From Streptomyces sp. JJ36 (lineage in GTDB: Bacteria > Actinomycetota > Actinomycetes > Streptomycetales > Streptomycetaceae), in assembly GCF_021696945.1 (NCBI RefSeq), contig NZ_JACYHE010000044.1, forward strand, positions 1-47,659: a stretch of DNA of 47,659 nucleotides. The letters are read 5' to 3'. Below the pieces are notes generated by a model. That model was not told the DNA's origin, made no database searches, and worked only from the letters and a program-made list of their open reading frames with translations. This document shows positions 23,179-31,374 of this stretch, piece after piece; position 1 is the first letter of the stretch; each line of letters begins with the position of its first letter. The translations under genes were made by a program, and so were the position numbers.

Positions 23179-23946
23179 ATGTCTTCGCGTTACCCGAGAA
23201 CCGCCCGCCTCGCCGCGGCCGTCCCCGCCGCCGCGTCCCTCCTCCTCGGAGCCGCCGCCGCGCCCGCCCTTGCGGACGACCACACCTACACCGTCGAGCT
23301 GCGCCAGGACCTGCCCCGCACGGCCGACTCCGGTCAGGGCGGAGTCCCGCGCGAGGGGGCGGGGACGTGCGGGCGCGTGCCGGCCGGAAAGGACGGCTGG
23401 CACTTCGTCCTCCCTGGCAACAGCACGGAGTTCGTGAAGCTCACAGTGACGTTCGAACCGGGCGGCCGGCAGGTCCTCACCGACTTCGGCCCGCCGTCCG
23501 ACAAGCACGCCTATGTGGGCTCGGAGCCCGGCGCCGAACTCGTCGACGTGCAGGCGGAGGTGGAGGGCGGCAGCCTCGAACTGTTCAACCTCTCGCACAC
23601 CTGCCCCGCGAACACCACGCCCACGGACGAGCCCACCGACGAGGAGCCCTCGGAGGAGCCTTCGGGCGGCGCCTCGGAGGAGCCCTCGGACGAGCCCTCC
23701 TCGGAGCCCACCACGGAGCCCTCCGAGGAGGCCGCCTCCGGAGGCGGCGAGGCCCCGGAGAGCAGCCCGGAACCCCAGCCGTCCGGGATGGCCGGCGGCT
23801 CCACCGGTGACGAGGACGGCGACCTCGCCGAGACCGGCACGGGCGCCCCGGTCGGCGCGCTGGCAGCCGGGGCGGCCGTGCTGCTCGGCGCGGGCGGTTA
23901 CCTGGTCCTGCGGCGCCGCCGGGCGGCCGCCGGCGCGCAGGACTGA
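23179..23946 (+). CDS. Secreted LAxTG cell-wall anchored protein
   Basis: 255 aa. A Sec signal ends near APALADD. A globular part of ~120 residues with two Cys follows, then a ~70-residue Ser/Glu/Pro linker of EEPS-type repeats that would span the wall. The C-terminus has the sorting motif LAETG, a hydrophobic segment and RRRR. LAxTG is the form preferred by class E sortases of Streptomyces. The globular domain (VELRQDLPRTADSGQGG to LFNLSHTCPA) is not recognised. The protein should be covalently displayed on the cell surface; its role is unknown. Confidence 0.85.
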   Translation: MSSRYPRTARLAAAVPAAASLLLGAAAAPALADDHTYTVELRQDLPRTADSGQGGVPREGAGTCGRVPAGKDGWHFVLPGNSTEFVKLTVTFEPGGRQVLTDFGPPSDKHAYVGSEPGAELVDVQAEVEGGSLELFNLSHTCPANTTPTDEPTDEEPSEEPSGGASEEPSDEPSSEPTTEPSEEAASGGGEAPESSPEPQPSGMAGGSTGDEDGDLAETGTGAPVGALAAGAAVLLGAGGYLVLRRRRAAAGAQD

Positions 23947-23969
23947 CTCCGCACGCTCCGTACGGCGTC

Positions 23970-24006
23970 CCGGTGACTCCGGTGTCCACGACACCGGAGT
24001 CACCGG
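23970..24006 (+). terminator. 17-bp perfect hairpin after the LAETG gene
   Basis: Arms 23970-23986 and 23990-24006 with loop CAC, 24 bases past the stop codon. Confidence 0.8.
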
Positions 24007-24087
24007 CGTCCGGGACCCGTCTTTCCCGGAACGCGCGCGCGAGGGCGACACTCGTCGTGGAAGGGTGTCCCGGAGGGAGGCGACAGG

Positions 24088-24597
24088 GTGCGCAGCGGTT
24101 CCCCGGACGTGACGATCGTGCCGTTGACGGCGGAACACGCCGAGCAGGTGCTGGCCATCTACCAGGCGGGCATCGACGAGGGGCATGCCACCTTCGAGAC
24201 GGCCGCGCCGAGCTGGGAGGTGTTCGACTCCGCCCGGCTGCCCGCGCACCGCTTCGCCGCCCTCGACGCGGACGGGACGGTGCTGGGCTGGATCGCCGCG
24301 AGCAGGGTCTCGGACCGCTGCGCGTACGCGGGCGTCGTCGAGCACTCCGTGTACGTCCACCCCCACGCGCGCGGGCGAGGGGTGGCGGCCGCCCTGCTGA
24401 AGGCGTTGATCGACTCCACCGAGGAGGCCGGTGTCTGGACCGTCCAGTCCGGGATCTTCCCCGAGAACACCGCCAGCCTCGCCCTCCACGAACGGGCCGG
24501 CTTCCGCGTCATCGGCACCCGCGAGCGCATCGGCCGGCACCACGGACGCTGGCGGGACGTGGTGCTGGTGGAGCGGCGCAGTCCCGCCGTCACCTGA
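24088..24597 (+). CDS. GNAT acetyltransferase of the phosphinothricin/methionine sulfone (PAT) type
   Basis: 169 aa. The PAT pattern is clear: IVPLTAEHAEQVLAIYQAGI, ATFETAAPSW, then the acetyl-CoA loop YVHPHARGRGVAAALLKALI and a C-terminal ENTASLALHERAGFRVIG with GRHHGRWRDVVLVER. Such enzymes acetylate the amino group of glutamate analogues, giving bialaphos-type resistance, or of methionine sulfone. No phosphinothricin genes are nearby, so it is probably a stand-alone detoxification gene. GTG 24088 has GGAGGCG upstream. Confidence 0.88.
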   Translation: MRSGSPDVTIVPLTAEHAEQVLAIYQAGIDEGHATFETAAPSWEVFDSARLPAHRFAALDADGTVLGWIAASRVSDRCAYAGVVEHSVYVHPHARGRGVAAALLKALIDSTEEAGVWTVQSGIFPENTASLALHERAGFRVIGTRERIGRHHGRWRDVVLVERRSPAVT

Positions 24598-24606
24598 CCG
24601 GGGCCG

Positions 24607-24948
24607 TCACTCCTCGATCACCGCCACCGCGTCGAGACCGGCGTGCCGCAGGGTCCGCTGCACCGGCCGCCGGGCGCCGCGGAGGAGGAGCGTCACGGTT
24701 TCGGGGCGCTGGGTGGCGGCCCGCAGGAGCGCGTAGGCGCATGCGAGGTCGATGCGGGTGACGGCACTCAGGTCCACCGTCCATTCCCCGGCCTCGCTCA
24801 GCGGCGGCACGGTGAGGCGCTCCTCCAGTTCCCGCAGAGCGCCGGCCCCGACGTCGCCCGCCAGGACCAGGACGGCCCGCCGCTCGCCGGTCGCGGTGAC
24901 CGCCACGACCGGTCCGCCCGGCGGGGTGGGGAGGGGTGCGGCTGCCAT
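24607..24948 (-). CDS. STAS-domain protein (anti-sigma factor antagonist type)
   Basis: 113 aa. The fold pattern is that of STAS: AVLVLAGDVGAGALRELEERL, WTVDLSAVTRIDLACAYALLRA and LLLRGARRPVQRTLRHAGLD. At the phosphorylatable Ser/Thr position of classical antagonists (normally DLSGVTFIDSSG) the protein has IDLAC, so it may not be regulated by phosphorylation. ATG 24948 has GGAGGT 5 bases upstream. It is convergent with the GNAT gene, 9 bases from its stop. Confidence 0.75.
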   Translation of the reverse strand: MAAAPLPTPPGGPVVAVTATGERRAVLVLAGDVGAGALRELEERLTVPPLSEAGEWTVDLSAVTRIDLACAYALLRAATQRPETVTLLLRGARRPVQRTLRHAGLDAVAVIEE

Positions 24949-25092
24949 GGCGACCTCCTGCACAGCCGGCGACGTCGCGTCTCCTTCCATGGTCCCCCGG
25001 GCACCGGGTCTCCTGCGCGGCGAGGACGGCGGGCCGGCGGCCGCCCGGCCCGGCGTGGGCCCCGGGGGCGCAGCAGGCCCGTGAGCAGACGC

Positions 25093-25130
25093 ATGCGGTC
25101 CGCGCCGGCCTGAGCCGGTGCGGACCGCAT
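25093..25130 (-). terminator. Long hairpin after the small membrane protein gene
   Basis: 11-bp perfect outer arms (25093-25103 and 25120-25130) continue as five more pairs including one G-T; loop of 6 bases. It is 86 bases past the stop of the leftward gene at 25216. Confidence 0.75.
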
Positions 25131-25215
25131 ACGGTGGCGGTGCATGTGCGGTGGAGATACACCAGCAGCGTATTCACCGTTTCCACGCAGCGAGTGGAAT
25201 GTCAATGCGGAATGT

Positions 25216-25542
25216 TCACCCGCGGCGTATCCGCGCGGCGATGCCGTGCCCGACGAAGAGAGAGACGACGGCGGGCAGACCGTAGTTGAGGGCCAGGCGC
25301 ACATGGGGGTTTTCCATGGTGAAGATGTCCTGGGACCAGCCGGCGAGCCAGGAGGCCGTCTCCCGGACGAACTGGACGAACGCATTACCCTGATTGGCGT
25401 CGAGCAGCGAGAGAACGATCCAGAGGCCCAGCAGCGCTGCGGCGACGTCGGCGACGGTGTGCACCACCAGGGCCGTCCGCCTCGACGGCGGCTCTTCCCG
25501 GGGCTCGCTGTACCTGGGGTTCACGGGGGCGGGGTGACTCAT
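25216..25542 (-). CDS. Small integral membrane protein of unknown function
   Basis: 108 aa. A ~25-residue hydrophilic N-terminus is followed by two hydrophobic segments (VVHTVADVAAALLGLWIVL and YGLPAVVSLFVGHGIAARI) around a loop with QDIFTMENPHVR. This layout recalls conserved actinobacterial YggT-like or DUF small membrane proteins, but I cannot name the family. ATG 25542 (second codon of a GTG-ATG pair) has GAGAGGA 7 bases upstream. Confidence 0.75.
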   Translation of the reverse strand: MSHPAPVNPRYSEPREEPPSRRTALVVHTVADVAAALLGLWIVLSLLDANQGNAFVQFVRETASWLAGWSQDIFTMENPHVRLALNYGLPAVVSLFVGHGIAARIRRG

Positions 25543-25983
25543 CACGGGTTCCTCTCTCGTGGGGGGACGGGTCGTGTGGCAGGACGCTCACGGCGGCGTA
25601 CACCGCACTCCTGCACACGGATTCCACCGGGCTCCACCGTGTTTTCGGGCGGCCCCGTGCCCGGCTCACACGGCACTCTGCGGAATGCGCGCCGGAGGCG
25701 TTACGTGCGCGACGGCGAACCCCTGACGGGAAATATCACGGCTGTTCCACACGAGAGTCACAGGAACGCGTGACGGATTCCGTTCCCCATGGCGCAGAAA
25801 GAAATGCGGGCCCTTGCGGAGGACCGCAGAACCCCGAAGGAGGTCTCCGGGGGTGCACCACCGAGGGCACCCTTCCGCCGCTCCGCCGCGCTGCGCGCCG
25901 GAGCCCTCCCCAGGGGCTCCGGCCGGGTCCGGACCGCGGCCGGCCGGTCTCCCGTTCCCTGACACGAGAGGAATCACCCCACC
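25543..25983. other. Intergenic region
   Basis: 441 bases with no supported gene. It carries the promoters of the leftward membrane protein and the rightward hypothetical gene. A GGGGCTCCGGCCGG-type inverted repeat lies near 25912; nothing else stands out. Confidence 0.4.
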
Positions 25984-26313
25984 ATGGCATCCGACCCCGG
26001 CACCGGAGCACCCATCTACGACAGCCTCGTCGACGAGCACGGCGACGTCGCCGCCGAGGCACGTCACGCCGCCGCAGAAGTGCAGCGTTCGGCCCAGCAG
26101 GCGCTGCACATCAGCGGCCGCCACCACCCTCAGCCGGAGGCAGGCCGCCCCCGGCCTCCGCAGCAACCGGCGCCGCCGCCCCCGGAACACGGGCAACCGC
26201 CGGCAGGGCCGGGCACGCCTGCCCCGGGACCCCAGTGGCCGTCCGGTTCTCCTGACGAGCCCGGATCCCGGCGGTCCTCCCACGGCGACTGGTTCGCCCC
26301 CGGCCGGGGATGA
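25984..26313 (+). CDS. Hypothetical proline-rich protein
   Basis: 109 aa. The first ~45 residues are helical and acidic (YDSLVDEHGDVAAEARHAA). The rest is Pro/Gly-rich and probably disordered, ending HGDWFAPGRG. ATG 25984 has GAGAGGAA upstream. I do not recognise the family. The N-terminal helix with conserved-looking spacing and a proper ribosome binding site suggest a real gene. Confidence 0.6.
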   Translation: MASDPGTGAPIYDSLVDEHGDVAAEARHAAAEVQRSAQQALHISGRHHPQPEAGRPRPPQQPAPPPPEHGQPPAGPGTPAPGPQWPSGSPDEPGSRRSSHGDWFAPGRG

Positions 26314-26385
26314 GCCGCGCGGTGTCCACGGCGCACGGAAGGAGCGGACGGCATGGAGCCGCCGGCCCGCCGGGGCCGGGGCCGG

Positions 26386-27012
26386 CTACGGAAGGAGCTG
26401 GCGGGTGAGGGCGTCGGCGGCCCACTGCTGCCAGCGGGCCGCCGGCCAGCCCTGAGCGGTGACCAGCAGACCGTAGGTCTCGGGGCCGAGCAGGGTCAGG
26501 GCGACATCGGCGGCGGAGGCGGCGTCGTGGCCGTCGCGCAGCCCGCCGCCGGTCTTCCGGACGAGGGCTTCGGCGAAGCGGAGCTGGACGGTGTGCCGCT
26601 GCCGCTGGTTGGTACGCCACAGCTCGGCCATGTCCGGATCGGCGCCGGCGGCCCCCCGGACGACCTCCAGCACTGGGGCGGCGCGCTCCAGGACGGCGCG
26701 GGCGCCGGCGGCCTGGCGGGTGAGCTGGACCGCCGGTTCGGGTTCGGCGACGACGGCGCGCGCCCAGGGGCGGTCGAGGGTGGCGACCGGGTCGGCGTCG
26801 CCGGCGATGACGGTGTCCAGCACCTCGGTCAGCACCGCCCGTTTGGTGCCGAAGGTGAAGTAGACCGTCTGCACGCCCACCCCGGCGGTGCGGGCGATGT
26901 CCTCCACGGTGGTGCCCTTCCAGCCGCGCTCCGGGAACAGACGGGCCGCGGCCTCCAGCATGCGCTGCCGGGTCCGGCGGGTCTTCTCGGCGCGGGACAG
27001 GCGAGCGGTCAC
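26386..27012 (-). CDS. TetR-family repressor
   Basis: 208 aa. The HTH region is AAARLFPERGWKGTTVEDIA plus VGVQTVYFTFGTKRAVL; the C-terminal helical ligand domain is of the common actinobacterial kind with no assignable ligand. It is divergent from the dehydrogenase-like gene at 27083, and a perfect 8+8 bp palindrome lies in the 70-base gap. It probably represses itself and that operon. Confidence 0.9.
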   Translation of the reverse strand: MTARLSRAEKTRRTRQRMLEAAARLFPERGWKGTTVEDIARTAGVGVQTVYFTFGTKRAVLTEVLDTVIAGDADPVATLDRPWARAVVAEPEPAVQLTRQAAGARAVLERAAPVLEVVRGAAGADPDMAELWRTNQRQRHTVQLRFAEALVRKTGGGLRDGHDAASAADVALTLLGPETYGLLVTAQGWPAARWQQWAADALTRQLLP

Positions 27013-27045
27013 GGTGGCTCCCTCCGGGTTCTCCCTCGTCGGTCT

Positions 27046-27073
27046 TTGACTGTAGTCACACTACAGTGATATT
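27046..27073 (+). promoter_or_regulatory. Promoter with embedded TetR palindrome
   Basis: TTGACT (27046-27051) and GATATT (27068-27073) are 16 bases apart. The perfect palindrome ACTGTAGT-CAC-ACTACAGT (27049-27067) fills the space between them. Predicted transcription starts almost at ATG 27083, so the message would be leaderless. Confidence 0.7.
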
Positions 27074-27082
27074 CACTGGAGC

Positions 27083-28075
27083 ATGACGACAACGAACGGC
27101 CGGGTCCTGGTCGTGGGCGGCCACGGGGCCGTCGGCTCGGCCGCGGCCGCCGCGCTGGACCGCTGGTTCCCCGGCCGGGTCCTGACCGCCGGCCGGAGCC
27201 GCGGCGTCCGTGTGGACGTCACCGACACCGACCGCTTCCGGCGGGTGCTGACGGACCTGGGCGACGTCCGGGCGGTCGTGCTGTGCGTCCAGCCACCGGA
27301 CGCCGGGCCGGCCAGGGCATGCCTGGAACGCGGCACGTGCCTCGTCGACGTCAACGCCGACCCAGCCCTGCTGGCGGACGTGTCCCGGCTGGACGACCTG
27401 GCAGCCACCACCGGCACCCCGGCGGTGCTCAGCGCCGGGGTCGCTCCGGGCCTGACGAACCTCCTCGCCCGCCGGGCGCACGACGCCGTCGGCGGTGCCG
27501 AACGCCTGGAGCTGACCGTCCTGCTGGGCGCGGGTGAGCGGCACGGCGCCGACGCGGTGCGCTGGACCGTCGACGCGCTGGCCGCTCCCCACGGCACCGC
27601 CTGCCCGCGCCGCCTCCCGCTGCCGGGCCACGGCCGCCGGAAGGCCCACCCGTTCCCCTTCCCGGACCAGTACACCCTGCCCGGCACGCTCGGCGTGCCG
27701 GAGGTCACCACCCGGCTGTGCCTGGACTCCCGCGCCGCCACCGGCCTCCTGTTCGCCCTACGCCCCGCCGTCCGCCGCCCGGCGCTGCGGCGGGCGGCGA
27801 CGTCCGTGCTGCGGCGGACCCACGTCGGTGGCGACGCGTTCGCCGTCCGCGCCGACGCCCGGCGCGGTAGCCGGCACGCCGCCTACGCCCTCACCGGCCG
27901 CGGACAGAGCCGGATCAGCGGCCTGGTCGCGGCCCACGCCACGCGCCTGGCGCTGGCCGGCAGCCTGCCCGCCGGTGTCCGGCACATCGAGGAGCTGCCG
28001 CAACTGGCCGACCTGCCCGAACGACTGGCCGTGCACGGCGTCACCCTCCACGCCTTCCGCGGGGGCGAGGAATGA
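27083..28075 (+). CDS. Saccharopine dehydrogenase-like NAD(P)-binding protein
   Basis: 330 aa. The Rossmann start VLVVGGHGAVGSAAAAALDRW, then VRVDVTDTDRFRRVL and the conserved CLVDVNADPALL and SAGVAPGLTNLLARRAH match the saccharopine-reductase-like family, whose substrates are mostly unknown. ATG 27083 has no ribosome binding site and fits the predicted leaderless transcript. Its TGA overlaps the ATG of the methyltransferase by 4 bases, so the two were co-translated, under control of the divergent TetR. Confidence 0.85.
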   Translation: MTTTNGRVLVVGGHGAVGSAAAAALDRWFPGRVLTAGRSRGVRVDVTDTDRFRRVLTDLGDVRAVVLCVQPPDAGPARACLERGTCLVDVNADPALLADVSRLDDLAATTGTPAVLSAGVAPGLTNLLARRAHDAVGGAERLELTVLLGAGERHGADAVRWTVDALAAPHGTACPRRLPLPGHGRRKAHPFPFPDQYTLPGTLGVPEVTTRLCLDSRAATGLLFALRPAVRRPALRRAATSVLRRTHVGGDAFAVRADARRGSRHAAYALTGRGQSRISGLVAAHATRLALAGSLPAGVRHIEELPQLADLPERLAVHGVTLHAFRGGEE

Positions 28076-28889
28076 GCGCCGCCTGGTCCGGTGGCGAGGG
28101 AGCCGACTACGCCGCCGCCGGCGCCGCCTGGTCCCACGCCGCGCAGGACGTGACCGCCGCCGCCCTCGCCCGGCACCGGCGGTCCGGGGGACCGCGGCCC
28201 CGGGTGCTGGACGTCGGCACCGGCACCGGCCCCGCCGCCCTGGCCGCCGCCGCGGCCGGAGCGGACACCGTGGGTCTCGACCTCGAACAGGGCATGCTGC
28301 GCCTCGCCGCCGACCGTGCCCGGCAGCAGGACCGCCGCCTCCCGGGCGCGGTGCGGTTCCTCGCCGCGAACGCCCTCGCGCTGCCGTTCCGGGCCGGGAC
28401 GTTCGATGTCGTCCTGCCCACCTTCGGTGTGATGTTCGCTCCCGACCCCGCCCGCGCAGCGGCCGAACTGGTCCGGGTCACCCGCCCCGGTGGCGTGCTC
28501 GCCGTCGCCTCCTGGACTCCCGACGGCGTCATGGGCCGTATCGCCCCCACCGTCACCCGCCACCTCGACCACCCGCCCACCGCTGCGCCGCCCACCCGCT
28601 GGGGAGACCCGGCCCACCTGGCCGCATGGTTCGGCCCGCTCCCCGCCACCCACCACACCCGCACCGCCCACGTCGACGTCCGCTACCCCTCCGTCTTCCC
28701 CACGCCGTCCGCGTCTTCGAGAACAAACCGGGCCCGCTGCGCACCCACCGCTCCGCGCTGGAGGCCACCGGACGCTGGCAGCAGGCCCGCGCCGGGCTGG
28801 CCGCGCTGCTCACCTTCCGCAGCGAAGCCACCGACGGCACCCTCCACCTCCGCGCCCCCTGTCTCCTGCTCACCGCCCGCCGCGACTGA
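28072..28889 (+). pseudogene. Class I SAM methyltransferase, frameshifted near 28697
   Basis: The N-terminal part reads as a normal methyltransferase: motif I VLDVGTGTGPAAL, then LPTFGVMFAPDP and VTRPGGVLAVASWTPDG. After VDVRYPSVFP, about 209 codons in, this frame becomes Arg/Pro/Ser nonsense. The expected C-terminus continues one frame back as HAVRVFENKPGPLRTHRSA and ends ARRD at a stop at 28887-28889. One C missing from the CCCC run at about 28697-28700 explains everything and would restore a ~272-aa protein. The gene is therefore broken, or the base is a sequencing error. The uncorrected frame runs on into the next gene, giving a false methyltransferase-GAF fusion. Confidence 0.85.
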
Positions 28890-28959
28890 CCACCCCCCCC
28901 CGGATCCGCTCACCCGAAGGGGGGACGCTTGGGGGCGTGCCTGTGGGCAGGAGACGACC

Positions 28960-29541
28960 ATGAGGCGCGAACAGCACGTTGCCCGAGCGTTTGTGGGCCT
29001 GGTGGACACGGTGTCCGAGGAGTTCGACCCGCTTCTCCTCTTCGGCCGTCTTGCCAGGGCCTGTGTGGAACTGCTGGATGCCGAGGCCGCCGGAGTGATA
29101 TTGGCCGACGCGCGCGGCTACCTGCGGACCGTGGCGGCGTCCCAGGACGGACCTGACTTCCTGGAGCTGCAGCGGCTGAGACTCGGCCCCGGCCCGTGCC
29201 AGGAGGCCTGCCGCACCCGGCACGCGCTGAGCCTGCCCGACCTCGCCCGGGAGGGGGAGCGCTGGCCCGGGCTGGGGCCCGCCGCAGAGGGCGCCGGGTT
29301 CCGAGCGCTGTACGTCGTCCCCCTCACTGTGCGTCACCGGGGGATCGGTGCGGTCAGTCTGCTCCGTACCCGGGCCGGTCACCTCCCCGAGCCGCACCAG
29401 GTGCTGGCCCAGGCGCTGGCGGATACCGCGGCGACGTCCCTGGCGCGGTGGTCCCGCCGGCCGGCCACCGCTCAGGACCTCGTCTGCCGCGTCCAGTCAC
29501 GCCTCATGGCCGGGACGGCGCTGGAGACCGCCCACGGCTGA
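28960..29541 (+). CDS. GAF-domain protein
   Basis: 193 aa. One GAF domain fills residues ~10-165: FGRLARACVELLDAEAAGVIL, RLRLGPGPCQEACRT and VVPLTVRHRGIGAVSLLR. Many actinobacterial relatives carry a C-terminal ANTAR RNA-binding domain; here the protein stops soon after (RVQSRLMAGTALETAHG), so that domain is missing or lost. It would sense a small ligand or redox state. ATG 28960 has GCAGGAGA upstream. Confidence 0.82.
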   Translation: MRREQHVARAFVGLVDTVSEEFDPLLLFGRLARACVELLDAEAAGVILADARGYLRTVAASQDGPDFLELQRLRLGPGPCQEACRTRHALSLPDLAREGERWPGLGPAAEGAGFRALYVVPLTVRHRGIGAVSLLRTRAGHLPEPHQVLAQALADTAATSLARWSRRPATAQDLVCRVQSRLMAGTALETAHG

Positions 29542-30151
29542 CCGCCGGAGCCCCTACGCCACGCCCGCGGCTGCCACGACCGTACCGCCCCCGCGTCGCA
29601 CCAGGCCGGTCTCCGGGCCGCTGGCCGGGCACCGTGTCCTGGTCCTCGGTGGCCCGCACGCGCAGGCCGCCGCACTGCGCTTTGCGCCGCACCGCCGGAG
29701 GCGGCCCGTGGCGCGTGGACACGGCGCTGGACACCCACCGGCGTGTGGCCAGGGGCCGCCTTACCTCCCAGCAGAGCACCATCCGGCCCCGAGCGGCCGG
29801 CCGAAGCCCGGCCGTCCCCCCGGCCCCGCCGCATGGCCGGTGGCCGAGCTCGCCGGCTGCGCGAAGCCGCCGCTCGCGAGGCGAACGGTGAGCCGGGTCG
29901 GGGGGAAGCCGCAGCCCGTACCGGGCCATTCCCCGTGCTGTCAGGCGCACCCGGTCGCCCGACCGGGTGCGCCTGACAGCCGGTGCCCGCCCGCCGAGCC
30001 GGCGCCGCGCCGGAGGGCGGCATCCCCGCCCGTACCGGGGCCCCGCCCCGGGAAAACCCGCAGCCCGTACCGGTCCGGGTGCAGCCCGCAGAGTCCTGCT
30101 GGCGCGAGCCTCCACCGATCCCGGGGTGGTTCGGTTGTCGGCCGGAGGTTG
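29542..30151. other. Gene-free stretch with inverted and direct repeats
   Basis: 610 bases without a supported gene. It contains a 21+21 bp perfect inverted repeat (29937-29980) and two exact copies of GCAGCCCGTACCGG at 29911-29924 and 30060-30073, with a shorter third copy (GCCCGTACCGG) at 30028-30038. Confidence 0.6.
29937..29980. repeat. 21-bp perfect inverted repeat with a 2-base centre
   Basis: Arms 29937-29957 and 29960-29980 are exact reverse complements, separated only by CC. It could be a bidirectional terminator for the GAF gene (from the left) and the EamA gene (from the right), or a protein or recombination site. Nearly complete symmetry without a loop of 3 or more bases is unusual for a terminator. 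Confidence 0.85.
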
Positions 30152-31195
30152 TCATGTCTGTTCCGGGGCTGGGTGCCGGGTGGCCCCGTCCCTTGTGGCC
30201 GTGTTGGACGTGGCCGGCTTCGCGGGGCCGGTTTTCGGTGGCGCCGTTTGCCTGGTGGGCGTGGACGGGCTCTCCACCGTCTGTTCGCCGGCGGGTGTCG
30301 TGGTGGTGGCGGGTGCCGGGTGCCGCCGCGTCATCGCGACTGCTGTGAGGATGACGGCCATGCCCAGCACGACGCGGACGTTCAGGCTCTCGCCCAGGAG
30401 GACCGTGCCGAGGAGAACGGAGGTCACGGGCAGCAGGTAGCCGACCGCGGCGGCGTTGGTGGCGCCTTCGTCGTTGATGACCCGGTAGGTGAGGTGGAAG
30501 GTGGCCGCGGTGCACAGCAGGCCGAGCACGACGGCCGCGCTCAGGGCCGCCGGGCCGGGATCGATCGGCTCCAGGCCGCCGGCCGGCATTGCGAGGGCGG
30601 TCAGGGCACTCGCGGCGATGAGCTGAGCGGCGGACAGCGAGATCGTGGGTGTGCCCTGGCCGGCCAGGGCGCGTTGCATGTAGGTGAACGCGACGGCGTA
30701 GCTGGTGGCTGCGCCGAGGATGGCCAGGGCGCCCCAGCCGGTGGCCCCGGCCGACTGCCAAGGGGCGAGGATGACGAGTGTGCCGGCGAAGCCGAGCAGG
30801 AGGCCCGCGAGGCGGGCCGGGCGCAGGCCGCGCTCTGTGCCGAGGACGAGATTGATGGCGAGCGCCCACAGCGGGGTGGTCGCGTTCAGGACTCCGGCGA
30901 GGCCGGAGCCGACGGTCTGCTGGCCCAGGCTGAACAACGCGAACGGAAGCGCGTTGCAGAAGAAGGCCGCGACGACGATGCGGCGCCAGACGGTGACGCT
31001 CCGGGGCAGGTGCCGCCCCGTCGCGTGGCAGGCGACGGTCAGGGCGAGTGCGCCGAGGACGCAGCGGACGAACGTGACCTGGAGCGGGGAGAACCCGCGC
31101 AACGCCAGCTCGGTCCACAGGAAGGTCGAGCCCCACAGCAGGGCCAGTACGGCCACCCGCAATCCGCCCCGCAGACTCCGTGTACCGCCGTTCAC
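30152..31195 (-). CDS. EamA/DMT-family transporter, second copy in the window
   Basis: 347 aa. Ten hydrophobic segments in two EamA repeats, with ALLWGSTFLWTELALRGFS near the start and AAVGYLLPVTSVLLGTVLLG in the second repeat; a ~50-residue Thr/Pro-rich C-terminal tail follows. GTG 31195 has GAGGAG upstream. It is divergent from a LysR regulator, the classical arrangement for a regulated metabolite exporter. It resembles the exporter at 8703-9659 only at the family level by eye. Confidence 0.87.
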   Translation of the reverse strand: MNGGTRSLRGGLRVAVLALLWGSTFLWTELALRGFSPLQVTFVRCVLGALALTVACHATGRHLPRSVTVWRRIVVAAFFCNALPFALFSLGQQTVGSGLAGVLNATTPLWALAINLVLGTERGLRPARLAGLLLGFAGTLVILAPWQSAGATGWGALAILGAATSYAVAFTYMQRALAGQGTPTISLSAAQLIAASALTALAMPAGGLEPIDPGPAALSAAVVLGLLCTAATFHLTYRVINDEGATNAAAVGYLLPVTSVLLGTVLLGESLNVRVVLGMAVILTAVAMTRRHPAPATTTTPAGEQTVESPSTPTRQTAPPKTGPAKPATSNTATRDGATRHPAPEQT

Positions 31196-31326
31196 GATGC
31201 TCTCCTCGATTCACCTCGGCACGCGCCGGCCCAGGCACGCGGTCCGGTGAGCGGCAGGTGGTCCCTTCCGCCCCGGCACGGCGGCCCGCTCCGCCCCGGG
31301 CCCTCAGAAGGGTGCCCCGCCCAAAC

Positions 31327-31344
31327 ATTTGAGGACAAGCAAAT
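31327..31344. promoter_or_regulatory. Probable LysR operator
   Basis: ATTTG-N8-CAAAT inverted repeat in an unusually A/T-rich patch, 31-48 bases before the LysR start and in the gap to the divergent exporter gene. It fits the T-N11-A pattern bound by LysR proteins. Confidence 0.6.
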
Positions 31345-31374
31345 ACTCCTACCAGGTCCGTTAAGCTCTGCTGC

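Noticed and set aside
28072..29541. Single 489-aa methyltransferase-GAF fusion
   Set aside because: The middle is nonsense and the methyltransferase C-terminus is found in the adjacent frame; the GAF gene has its own start and ribosome binding site.
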